Assembly (NCBI GenBank): GCA_029266495.1
Contig: JAQSWS010000031.1
Span: forward strand, 1 to 46,302
Length of the DNA stretch: 46,302 nt
Source of the DNA: Rariglobus sp.
GTDB taxonomy: Bacteria > Verrucomicrobiota > Verrucomicrobiia > Opitutales > Opitutaceae
Direction: 5' to 3'
Both the position numbers and the translations under genes were made by a program. The notes below the pieces were generated by a model that saw nothing but the letters and a program-made list of their open reading frames with translations, was not told where the DNA came from and searched no databases. Below, piece by piece: positions 8,555 to 15,998 of this stretch. How positions within the stretch are numbered: position 1 is the stretch's first letter; every line of letters begins with the position of its first letter.

Positions 8555-8809
8555 ATGACAATCGACCCGCGCCTCCAGCGTCCGCGCATGACCCTTACCG
8601 AGCTCCCCGCCGGGGCGGCCGGTCGCGTGTGTGCGCTGAATGGCGAAGCCGATGTCTGTCAGCGACTCCGCGAAATGGGTTTCTGCGAGTCGGCGGTCAT
8701 CGAGAAAATCTCCGGCCGCAGCACCCTGCTTTGCCAGGTGTGCGGCATGCGCGTCGCCCTCGGTGAAGGGGTCGCCAAACACATCACGGTGGAATTGATC
8801 CGCGGCTGA
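8555..8809 (+). CDS. feoA: FeoA domain protein, first copy
   Basis: An 84-residue cytoplasmic SH3-like protein of the ferrous iron uptake system. The segment from T-E-L-P-A-G to the end matches FeoA: R-L-R-E-M-G-F-C-E, the V-I-E-K-I strand, and a closing A-L-G-E-G-V-A-K-H-I-T-V with the typical final strands. FeoA is thought to act on the FeoB transporter. A second ATG at 8588 lies closer to the conserved domain and could be the true start. It is followed 39 bases later by a second feoA gene. Confidence 0.88.
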   Translation: MTIDPRLQRPRMTLTELPAGAAGRVCALNGEADVCQRLREMGFCESAVIEKISGRSTLLCQVCGMRVALGEGVAKHITVELIRG

Positions 8810-8848
8810 TCGGGCCGCCCCGCTCCGCTGTTTGCGCTACATTTTATC

Positions 8849-9103
8849 ATGGCTGAGCTCATCACGTTGTCCTCCCTCGCCGTCGGCGCCAGCGCCGTGC
8901 TCCGCGATTTCCCGAAGCAAGGCGTCGCCTTTCTTCGCCTTCGCGAGATGGGTCTCCTGCCCGGCACCTCCGTCACCCTCGTTCGCACCGCTCCGCTGGG
9001 CGACCCGATCGAAATCAAGGTGCGCGGCTACAACCTTACGCTCCGCAAATCCGAAGCCGATCACGTCATGGTCGAGCCGGCGGCCGGCCCGGCCATGAAA
9101 TGA
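8849..9103 (+). CDS. feoA: FeoA domain protein, second copy
   Basis: Also 84 residues, but clearly different in sequence from the first copy. It has L-R-E-M-G-L-L-P-G-T-S-V, L-G-D-P-I-E-I-K-V-R-G-Y and L-R-K-S-E-A-D-H-V-M-V, the classical FeoA pattern (G-Y-x-L-x-L-R-x-x-E-A). It is the better match to FeoA proteins that partner FeoB. Tandem FeoA genes ahead of feoB are known in several phyla. Co-transcribed with its neighbours from the promoter at 8514. Confidence 0.92.
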   Translation: MAELITLSSLAVGASAVLRDFPKQGVAFLRLREMGLLPGTSVTLVRTAPLGDPIEIKVRGYNLTLRKSEADHVMVEPAAGPAMK

Positions 9104-9218
9104 CGAATGCCTAATGTCGAATGACGAATGAGATGAAACCATCAGCTATCCTACATTTTCGCAGTCATCACAGCGCAGTGCCGTTCATTCGTCATTCGTC
9201 ATTCGTCATTCGTCATTC
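9104..9218. repeat. GTCATTC tandem/inverted intergenic repeat
   Basis: Immediately after the second feoA stop comes TGACGAATG with GAATGACGAATGA; near feoB is a run of CATTCGT units (9185-9218, five GTCATTC-like repeats in opposite sense), so the two ends can pair around a 50-base loop. It sits inside the feo operon. Relatives are the CATTGGTCATTGG elements at 35607 and 44525. Confidence 0.85.
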
Positions 9219-9236
9219 CGGCTCCGCCGGCCGCGC

Positions 9237-11360
9237 ATGAATCCTTCGATCGTCAAACCCGCTCCCGTGCGCACGTCCGTCTACGCGCTTGTCGGCAACC
9301 CGAACTGCGGCAAATCCACGCTGTTCAACGCGCTCACCGGCCTGAAGCAGAAGGTGGGCAACTACCCCGGCGTCACCGTCGAGCGCAAAGTCGGCACCGC
9401 CTACACCCAGCACGGACATCCGCTCACGCTGATCGATCTGCCCGGCACCTACTCGCTCGCCGCGCGCTCCCCCGACGAAGCCGTCACCCGCGACGTGCTG
9501 CTCGGCCGCCGCGTCGATACCGCGATGCCCGACCGCATCGTGTGCGTGGTCGACGCCACCAACCTCGAGCGCAACCTCTACCTTGTTCACCAGATCCTCG
9601 ATCTCGGCCGGCCCGTGATCCTGGTGCTTAACATGATGGACGTCGCGGAGCAGGCGGGGCTCACCATCCGCACCGCCCGGCTCGAGCATGAACTCGGCAT
9701 TCCCGTGATCGCCTGCGCAGCCTCGAGCGGCCGCGGCCTCATCGACCTTAAACTTGCCCTCAGCCGCAACGACCTGCCCCTCCCGCGCCATGCCTGGGAC
9801 ATCCCCGTCGCGATCGCCCCCGCGGTCTCGGAGTTGCAGGCCTCGCTTCAGGACAACGACAAAAAGCCTCCGCTTATCGCCCGTGCCGAGGCGCTCCTTT
9901 TGCTGACCGACCAGGACAGCGTGCGCGTCGCCGGTTCGACCCCGCTCTCCGACCGCACGCGGGAAATCCTCGTCTCCTGGGAAAAACGCTGGGCGGCCGA
10001 CGGCACCGACTGGGCCGCCGCGCTGGTCAACGCCCGTTACGACAGCATCGGACGCCTGACCGCCGACATCGTCAGCACCGCGTCCACCGCCCCCGTGGGA
10101 CCGAGTCGCAGCGATCGAATCGACGCCTGGGTGACGCATCCCGTATGGGGCTGGTGCATCTTCGGCGTGCTCATGGCGGTGATGTTCCTGAGCATCTTCA
10201 CCCTTGCCGGCATTCCGATGGGCTGGATCGAAAGCCTCGTCGCCGTCGCCTCGGAATGGGTGTCCGGCCTGATTCCGCCCGGCGATTTGCACGACCTCAT
10301 CATCGACGGAGCCATCGCCGGCGTGGAGGGCGTGATTATTTTTCTTCCGCAGATTTTGATCCTGTTTCTCTTCATCGGCCTGCTTGAGAGCACCGGTTAT
10401 ATGGCCCGCGCGGCCTTCATCATGGATCGGCTGATGAGCAAGGTGGGCCTCAACGGTCGCAGCTTCATTCCGCTGCTCGGCTCCTACGCCTGCGCGATTC
10501 CGGGAATCATGGCGGCGCGCACCATCGAGCAGCCCAAAGACCGTCTTGTCACGATTCTGGTCGCGCCGTTCATGAGTTGTTCGGCGCGCCTTCCGGTTTA
10601 CCTTCTGCTGATCGCGGCGCTCGTGCCCGACGAACAGGTGCCCGTGGGTCTCAAGATCGGCATCATGCTGCTCATGTATGCGCTCGGCACGTTCGGTGCG
10701 TTTGGCTTCGCGTGGCTTTTCAAAAAGACGCTGCTGCGCGGCGCGCCGCCGCTGATGATCATGGAGCTGCCCCCTTACCGTCTGCCGCGCATGCGCGACG
10801 TGTTGCAGCAAATGACGGAGCGGGCGGGCCTTTTCGTGAAGCGCGCCGGCACGATCATCCTCGGGCTTTCCATCGTGCTCTGGTTTCTGGCCAACTACCC
10901 CAAGGTCCCCGAAAACCAGCCCGACACCGACCCGCTCGCCTACAGCATGGCGGGTCGTGCCGGCCATGCGCTTGAGCCGGTGATCGCTCCGCTCGGCTTC
11001 GACTGGCGCATCGGCATCGGCCTGATCCAATCCTTCGCGGCGCGCGAAGTATTCAACAGCTCGATGGGCGTGATCTTCGCGGTCGAGGAAACGGACGACG
11101 AGGAGGAAACCCGCGGCCACCTGCGCGATGCGTTGCGCGCGGCCGAGCGTCCGGATGGCACAAAGCTCTTCACGCCGTTGATCTGTCTCAACCTGATGGT
11201 GTTTTACGTCTTCGCGATGCAGTGCATCAGCACGATCGCGGTGGTGAAGCGCGAGACCAACTCCTGGCGCTGGCCGCTCTTCCAGCTCGGCTACATGACC
11301 GGCTTTGCATGGTTCATCTGTCTGGTGATCTACCAAGTGGGCCGCGCGCTGGGATATTGA
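9237..11360 (+). CDS. feoB: Ferrous iron transporter FeoB
   Basis: A 707-residue inner-membrane Fe(II) transporter. The N-terminal GTPase domain has G1 G-N-P-N-C-G-K-S-T (residues 20-28), the switch region N-Y-P-G-V-T-V-E, G3 D-L-P-G (67-70) and G4 N-M-M-D (132-135). A helical linker domain follows to about residue 280. The membrane part has two gate regions: G-S-Y-A-C-A-I-P-G-I-M-A-A-R with the conserved S-C-S-A-R-L-P-V-Y, and a C-terminal set with A-A-R-E-V-F-N. It is slightly shorter than the roughly 770-residue E. coli protein. It follows two feoA genes and precedes a small Cys-rich protein. The long frame on the opposite strand is a shadow. Confidence 0.97.
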   Translation: MNPSIVKPAPVRTSVYALVGNPNCGKSTLFNALTGLKQKVGNYPGVTVERKVGTAYTQHGHPLTLIDLPGTYSLAARSPDEAVTRDVLLGRRVDTAMPDRIVCVVDATNLERNLYLVHQILDLGRPVILVLNMMDVAEQAGLTIRTARLEHELGIPVIACAASSGRGLIDLKLALSRNDLPLPRHAWDIPVAIAPAVSELQASLQDNDKKPPLIARAEALLLLTDQDSVRVAGSTPLSDRTREILVSWEKRWAADGTDWAAALVNARYDSIGRLTADIVSTASTAPVGPSRSDRIDAWVTHPVWGWCIFGVLMAVMFLSIFTLAGIPMGWIESLVAVASEWVSGLIPPGDLHDLIIDGAIAGVEGVIIFLPQILILFLFIGLLESTGYMARAAFIMDRLMSKVGLNGRSFIPLLGSYACAIPGIMAARTIEQPKDRLVTILVAPFMSCSARLPVYLLLIAALVPDEQVPVGLKIGIMLLMYALGTFGAFGFAWLFKKTLLRGAPPLMIMELPPYRLPRMRDVLQQMTERAGLFVKRAGTIILGLSIVLWFLANYPKVPENQPDTDPLAYSMAGRAGHALEPVIAPLGFDWRIGIGLIQSFAAREVFNSSMGVIFAVEETDDEEETRGHLRDALRAAERPDGTKLFTPLICLNLMVFYVFAMQCISTIAVVKRETNSWRWPLFQLGYMTGFAWFICLVIYQVGRALGY

Positions 11361-11383
11361 GCGATTTGGGGTAGACTGAATCC

Positions 11384-11542
11384 ATGGACAACTGGCAAAC
11401 CCCGCTCGCACTCCTGGTGGTCACCGTCACCGTGGCATTGCTCGTTCGCAGCGTGTGGAAAAAACGCCGCAAGCCCGGCTCCGGCTGCGGCGGCGACTGC
11501 GGTTGCCCGACCACTGATCTCAAAGAGCGACTGAAGAAGTAG
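11384..11542 (+). CDS. FeoB-associated Cys-rich small membrane protein
   Basis: A 52-residue protein, ATG at 11384, starting 23 bases after feoB stops. It has one N-terminal membrane helix (TPLALLVVTVTVALLV), a basic stretch (K-K-R-R-K), then a cysteine cluster G-C-G-G-D-C-G-C-P and a charged tail. This is the layout of the FeoB-associated Cys-rich membrane protein family, found downstream of feoB in many bacteria and proposed to play a FeoC-like or iron-handling role. It is the last gene of the feo operon. Confidence 0.85.
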   Translation: MDNWQTPLALLVVTVTVALLVRSVWKKRRKPGSGCGGDCGCPTTDLKERLKK

Positions 11543-11543
11543 T

Positions 11544-11663
11544 GGTAGCTCCTACCAGCTCAACGGCGACGGTTACGTGATCGGCACCCGTCACCCGGAA
11601 GGATTCTGCCGGCCCGGCCTGCGCGGCGCTGGTCAGGGGCTCCGGAATCGCCCAAGACCGTGA
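11544..11663 (+). pseudogene. Possible fragment of a pectate-lyase-like gene
   Basis: This 133-base gap carries S-S-Y-Q-L-N-G-D-G-Y-V-I-G-T in one frame. The DNA at 11565-11587 matches 22 of 23 bases of the beta-helix protein gene (16119-16141, opposite strand), where the encoded peptide is also G-D-G-Y-V-I-G-T. There is no start codon. It may be what is left of a paralogue; the frame after the match is not convincing. A short inverted repeat TGGTAG-ctc-CTACCA begins the gap at 11543. Confidence 0.25.
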
Positions 11664-11675
11664 GGGAATTTTAAA

Positions 11676-13067
11676 TCACCCCTGCTTCCCGCCGGCCACT
11701 TGCTGCGCAGGTTTTCCGCCAAGGCTCGCCGCGTAGTCCGACGGCGTCATGAACACCGCCTTCTGCTCCGTGAGGAAATCGATGATCTTCACAAACTCGT
11801 CGAACCGCGCACCCGCCCAATGGGTCGGGTGGCCTTGCAGCACGAAATACTCACGGTCCGGATTTTTCGCGTAGCCTTCCACGAACTTTCCGAAATCAGG
11901 GCTCCCCACCCTGCTCTCGAAATTCACCGCCCACACACGGTCCAGGATCGCTACCTTGCCCGCCGCCGCGAGTTTGCGGCCGCTCGCATCGATCGGCGAT
12001 GGATACAGCCACACTTTCATCGCCGGATCCCTTGCCATCACCTGTGCGGTCGCTTCGTCCTGGTGACTGCCGGAACCGCCTCCCGGAGGTCCGAACGTGG
12101 CGAACGCAAATCCCAGCTTCTCGACCGCAAGCTTCTGCGAACGCGCAAACCGGGCGGACTGCTCCTCGACCGTGCGCCCGCCAAACTCGCTCATTTTTTT
12201 CCCCGCCTCGTTCGTCCACACCCCGTGATCCCAGCCGTGAAACCAGAACTCGATCTCGCCGGCGACATGGCGGTCTTTGATCCATTGCACATAGGCTGGA
12301 GTGGCCTCTTCAAGGGTCTGCGTGATCACGCCGAAACTACCCTTGATTTTACGGCTCTTCAAAAACTCCGCGATCTTGATCCACGCACCAGGCACCTTGC
12401 CATCGATCTGACGCAGATCGTCGAGCTTGATGATGATCACCGGCGGCGCCTTGCGTTGCGACAACTCGGGCATCGCCGCCGCCACGGCCTGAACGGCAAC
12501 GTCCGGCTGCACTCCGATGATCGGCTGCGCACCGGCGGATAAACCCGTGACTTCAAAATCATCGAAATCCGCCGTGCCCGTCGCCGACCCCCAGGAATGA
12601 ATCCACACCGCCACCGTCACCGCGCCCTCTGGCACCGTCGCCTTCAGCGCGTAAGGCGTCCACTCGCCGGCTCCTTTCTTCACCCCCACGGAAGGCAGTC
12701 CGCCGGAATGTTTGAACACGTCATTTTTGACCGCCTTGCCCGCCGCATCGTGGAACCAAAAATACACTCCCAAAAAATCGCCCTGCGCCCGGGCGGAAAA
12801 CGTCAGCGTCAGCGCCTGCCCCGCCACGACCGGCAGTTTCGCGCTCGTGAGATCGGAGCCCTTTTTCACATCGGCATCGGTGATCCTTAAACCGGCTTTC
12901 CCCGTGTGCGCGGCTTCGGCCAGCACCTGCGACATCGTATCGCGCGTCACCCAGCCGGTCAGACCCTCCTCAAAACCGGCGTTCGGCAAAACCGAGGCGG
13001 CGATGGCGGCGGAAACCGTCGCGCAAAACAAGACAACGCTGCGAAACAAACGTATTAAACGGGGCAT
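11676..13067 (-). CDS. Secreted polysaccharide deacetylase-like protein with CBM-like domain
   Basis: A 463-residue protein with a signal peptide (about 1-23). Residues 25-175 resemble a family 4/9-type carbohydrate-binding beta-sandwich (L-P-N-A-G-F-E-E-G-L-T-G-W at the start, A-D-F-D-D-F-E-V at the end). Residues 205-445 look like a NodB-type deacetylase fold: I-I-I-K-L-D-D-L (Asp216, Asp217), H-G-W-D-H (His277, His281), and F-G-P-P-G-G. These would be the general base and metal ligands of a family 4 carbohydrate esterase, so removal of N- or O-acetyl groups from a glycan is inferred. Monocistronic, with a CTACATGTAG box 47 bases before the start. Confidence 0.75.
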   Translation of the reverse strand: MPRLIRLFRSVVLFCATVSAAIAASVLPNAGFEEGLTGWVTRDTMSQVLAEAAHTGKAGLRITDADVKKGSDLTSAKLPVVAGQALTLTFSARAQGDFLGVYFWFHDAAGKAVKNDVFKHSGGLPSVGVKKGAGEWTPYALKATVPEGAVTVAVWIHSWGSATGTADFDDFEVTGLSAGAQPIIGVQPDVAVQAVAAAMPELSQRKAPPVIIIKLDDLRQIDGKVPGAWIKIAEFLKSRKIKGSFGVITQTLEEATPAYVQWIKDRHVAGEIEFWFHGWDHGVWTNEAGKKMSEFGGRTVEEQSARFARSQKLAVEKLGFAFATFGPPGGGSGSHQDEATAQVMARDPAMKVWLYPSPIDASGRKLAAAGKVAILDRVWAVNFESRVGSPDFGKFVEGYAKNPDREYFVLQGHPTHWAGARFDEFVKIIDFLTEQKAVFMTPSDYAASLGGKPAQQVAGGKQG

Positions 13068-13114
13068 GCAGCGATTTTCATCACCCTCCCCGCATTGGCC
13101 AGACGGACGTCAGG

Positions 13115-13124
13115 CTACATGTAG
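13115..13124 (-). promoter_or_regulatory. CTACATGTAG palindrome, putative operator 1
   Basis: A perfect 10-base palindrome 47 bases before the deacetylase-like gene. Read on the minus strand it is preceded by GGGATT. It is one of four such boxes before minus-strand transcription units in the 13-18.5 kb region. Confidence 0.55.
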
Positions 13125-13229
13125 AATCCCACGCGCGCACCACGACCCCATCCTCGGCCGGCACGCGCACGGACCGCATCGTCGAAGAGTTCCTCCGGCG
13201 CCGGCGCGTTCGATTGCTTCTCCCCGTCC

Positions 13230-14837
13230 TCAACCGCGCCGGCGGCGAAAACCGGCCGCAAGCACCAGGCCCGCCGCTCCCGCGAGCATCGCATAGGCGG
13301 AAGGCTCGGGGATGGCGGAAGCGATCGCCGTGAGCGTGCCTGCCCCCTCGCTGAAGGTGAGCGTGTAGCCACCCGAGTTCAGCGTCCAGTTGCCCGAACC
13401 CGCGTCGATAAACGTGCCGCTGATGCTGGTTCCGGTCGCGGTGACGCCGCCAAAATGCCCGGTTTCGGCGGTGGAGACCAACACGGTGTAGGACGTCAGC
13501 AACGTCGTTGCCGCACCAAAATCAAAGGCAAGGTTCGCGTTGGTGAACACCGCCTCGGCCGCCTTGATCTGGCCGGCGGAAGTCGCACCCACGCCGAGGG
13601 TGGTCGTCGTTGCGGTGCTGAAGGCATAGGTCGCCCGCGCCTGTGAGTCGAAGGTCGCGCCGGCCCCGACCGTGAGCACCGAGTTGGCGCTGATGGCCCC
13701 GGACGCACCGAGCGCCAGCGTGCCGCCCGTCACCTGTGTCGCACCCGTGTAGGTGTTCGTCCCGTTGAGCGTCAGCGTATGGCCGCCCGCCTTGGTCAGC
13801 GCGATCTTCGCCGTGGCGCCGTCCTGGATGATGCCGCCGAAGGTGGAATCGGCCGGAGCCGCCGCCCCGTCCGGATTGATCGTCAATGTGGCCGTGCCGG
13901 TGCCGGTGCTGCCGTTGGTGACCGTGTTAAAGGCCAGCCGGGAGCCCGTCGTGGACAGGCCCGCCGCCGTCACGTTGTAACTGCCGGCGCCGTTGCCCAG
14001 ATTGAGAGAGGCCGTGCCGGAAGTTCCACTGGCCGAAAGGATCACCGTGGTGGATGCGGACAGGGCGTTGTCGCTGGCCGCCCGCACGACTGCGGCGATA
14101 TTGCTGCCTCCGATCAGCGTGTTGCCCGAGTATGTGTTTGTTCCGCTCAACGTCAGCACCGCCGCGCTGGTTGCCCGGACGTCCGTCACATTGGAACCGA
14201 TGTTTCCCGAGACCACCATGCCCGCCGCGTTGAAACCCGCCGCGGTCAGCGTGCCCGTGTGATTCAGATTGCCCGATACCGTGAAGGCACGGTTGCCATT
14301 CTGGGTGAGGGTGAGATTGCCCGTTCCACTCACGTTGCCACTGATCGAGAAAAACGAACCGCTGAGCGTCGTGTCGGCCGTCCAGGTCTGGCTGGCCTGC
14401 AGGACGATGTTCGAGCTGATGGTGACCGCGGCCCGGTCATTGGTCGCGGTCACCGTGCGGACCGTCGTGATGCCACCCGAGCCGATTTCAAGGATTCCGC
14501 CGCTCATGGTAATCGCGCCCTTGTTCTGGAACGTGATACCCTGCGCCGCCTGCGTCCCGCTCACAGTCACCGTGTAGGCGCCTGTGCCGGTATTCGGACC
14601 CGCCGAAAAATACAGGGCGTCGGTGGATGTGGTCGCGGCCGTGAACGAGCCGGCCGCCGCCCCCGTCGCGTCGCTGTTCCAAAAATTGTCCGAACCCCAC
14701 GTGCCCGACGGCACGGCTCCGGCGCCGGCCGTGGTGCCGTCGGCGTCCCAATACAACGAGGTCGCATCAAGGCGAACCACGGAAAACACCGCCAGCAGGG
14801 CGGCCGGGGCAACTGCGCGTAACAATGAGGTATTCAT
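13230..14837 (-). CDS. Autotransporter-associated beta-strand repeat protein with PEP-CTERM
   Basis: A 535-residue secreted protein. The start at 14837 gives MNTSLLRAVAPAALLAVFSV, a clear signal peptide; an upstream in-frame start at 14885 is less likely. Repeats of the form L-T-L-S-G-T-N-T-Y-S-G-N-T and L-T-L-N-G-T-N-T-Y-T-G-A-T-Q-V-T-G-G-T-L are passenger-associated transport repeats, which build a beta-helix. There is no autotransporter barrel; instead the protein ends A-I-P-E-P-S-A-Y-A-M-L-A, a hydrophobic helix and R-R-R-R, the exosortase sorting signal. Likely a surface or matrix protein. A CTACCTGTAG box lies 80 bases upstream. Confidence 0.9.
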   Translation of the reverse strand: MNTSLLRAVAPAALLAVFSVVRLDATSLYWDADGTTAGAGAVPSGTWGSDNFWNSDATGAAAGSFTAATTSTDALYFSAGPNTGTGAYTVTVSGTQAAQGITFQNKGAITMSGGILEIGSGGITTVRTVTATNDRAAVTISSNIVLQASQTWTADTTLSGSFFSISGNVSGTGNLTLTQNGNRAFTVSGNLNHTGTLTAAGFNAAGMVVSGNIGSNVTDVRATSAAVLTLSGTNTYSGNTLIGGSNIAAVVRAASDNALSASTTVILSASGTSGTASLNLGNGAGSYNVTAAGLSTTGSRLAFNTVTNGSTGTGTATLTINPDGAAAPADSTFGGIIQDGATAKIALTKAGGHTLTLNGTNTYTGATQVTGGTLALGASGAISANSVLTVGAGATFDSQARATYAFSTATTTTLGVGATSAGQIKAAEAVFTNANLAFDFGAATTLLTSYTVLVSTAETGHFGGVTATGTSISGTFIDAGSGNWTLNSGGYTLTFSEGAGTLTAIASAIPEPSAYAMLAGAAGLVLAAGFRRRRG

Positions 14838-14917
14838 GGGGGTATAAGCGATGGGCTGAATGTGAAACTGGCCGCACCCTTGCACGCTTCCACCTCGCTG
14901 CCAAAACCCCCGCCATA

Positions 14918-14927
14918 CTACCTGTAG
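14918..14927 (-). promoter_or_regulatory. CTACCTGTAG box, putative operator 2
   Basis: Lies between the dehydrogenase stop and the beta-strand-repeat gene, 80 bases before its start. It is the core of a 26-base sequence (14915-14940) repeated without mismatch at 18425-18450 (operator 4). Confidence 0.55.
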
Positions 14928-14948
14928 CGCATCAACCCGCCGCGACCT

Positions 14949-15998
14949 TCAGGTCATGCGGTCGAATGCCTCGAGCGTCACCTCGCCGCTCAACGGTTCT
15001 CCCGCCAGGTAGCGACGCAGGTTCTCCACCGCATGGCCACCGCAGAGGGGATAGGTCTCCAGCGTGGGCCCGGCGATGTGCGGCGACAGCATGACGCCCG
15101 GCGCCGTGCGCAGCGGATAATCCGCCGGCAGCGGCTCGCGGTGGAACACGTCGAGCCCGATGCGCAGCCGTCCCGTCGCGGCCTCGGCCAGCAACGCGGC
15201 TTCGTCCACGATCTGCCCCCGGCCGACGTTCACAAAGACGGAGTCGTCGGCCAGCCGGCCGAGGATGCGCGCGTCAACGGAGCCGCGATTTTCCGCCGTG
15301 AGACTTTCGCAGCAGATCAAAACTTCGCTCGCGCCATACAACTCCTCCAGGCTCGCGCACGGCTCCACGCCCCGGTCCGCCATGAACGCCGGCGGCACGC
15401 CGTGTGAATACGAGCGGATGCACGCCGGCTTGAAGGGCGCGAGCATCGTCGCGATTTCGCGCGCAATGGCCCCGAAGCCGTGCAACCCCACGCTCCGGCC
15501 GCGCAGCGCCTTCGTGCGCAACCGCCGCACCTGGTCGACCGTCCAGCCGCCCTTTTCCATCGCACCGGGCCAGCCGCCGGCCCCGCGCAGCAGCGCCAGC
15601 GTCAGCAGCACCGCGTGCTCGGCGATCGTATGGTTGATCGAACAACCCCAGTTCGTCGCCCGCACGCCGCGCAGGAACGGCTCGCGCGTCAGCAGCGACT
15701 TCAACGAACCGGTCACGTGGCACACGTATTTAAGGGAAAACTCCGGCGACGCCACCCAGTCCGGCGGAAGGCGTTTCGCACTCCACGCCGTCACGATGAC
15801 CGTCGGACGCCATTCGCGCAGAATACGCTCCCAGCCCGCGGTTCCGGCGGCATCCGTGTCGATATACGCATGCGGATGCTCCGCGAACTCCTCCATCCGC
15901 AAACCGGGAAGAAAAAGGGCCTGCTCCTTGGGCGTGAAGGCGAAAAGAATGCGCTCCGTCGCAACGGGGGGCGGACAGGTTTCGGCGGGCGGCTTCAT
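14949..15998 (-). CDS. D-isomer-specific 2-hydroxyacid dehydrogenase
   Basis: An NAD(P)-dependent cytoplasmic oxidoreductase of 349 residues that interconverts a 2-hydroxyacid and a 2-oxoacid. The cofactor loop is V-G-L-H-G-F-G-A-I-A-R-E-I-A (about 170-183); the catalytic set is Arg260 in N-V-G-R-G-Q, Glu288 in F-H-R-E-P and His307 in S-P-H-I-A-G. The N-terminal A-T-N-W-G segment and the H-x(7)-T region fit the family. It overlaps the stop of the pectate-lyase-like gene by four bases (ATGA), so the two are translated from one message, and it may process an acid released from the glycan. The natural substrate is unknown. Confidence 0.88.
   Translation of the reverse strand: MKPPAETCPPPVATERILFAFTPKEQALFLPGLRMEEFAEHPHAYIDTDAAGTAGWERILREWRPTVIVTAWSAKRLPPDWVASPEFSLKYVCHVTGSLKSLLTREPFLRGVRATNWGCSINHTIAEHAVLLTLALLRGAGGWPGAMEKGGWTVDQVRRLRTKALRGRSVGLHGFGAIAREIATMLAPFKPACIRSYSHGVPPAFMADRGVEPCASLEELYGASEVLICCESLTAENRGSVDARILGRLADDSVFVNVGRGQIVDEAALLAEAATGRLRIGLDVFHREPLPADYPLRTAPGVMLSPHIAGPTLETYPLCGGHAVENLRRYLAGEPLSGEVTLEAFDRMT

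Noticed and set aside
9185-9218. Tandem GTCATTC units considered as a CRISPR array
   Set aside because: Units are seven bases with no spacers, and no cas genes are present.
9213-11411. 732-codon frame antisense to feoB
   Set aside because: It mirrors the third-position GC of feoB, is rich in Arg, His, Glu and Gly, and has no recognisable domain; feoB is certain on the other strand.
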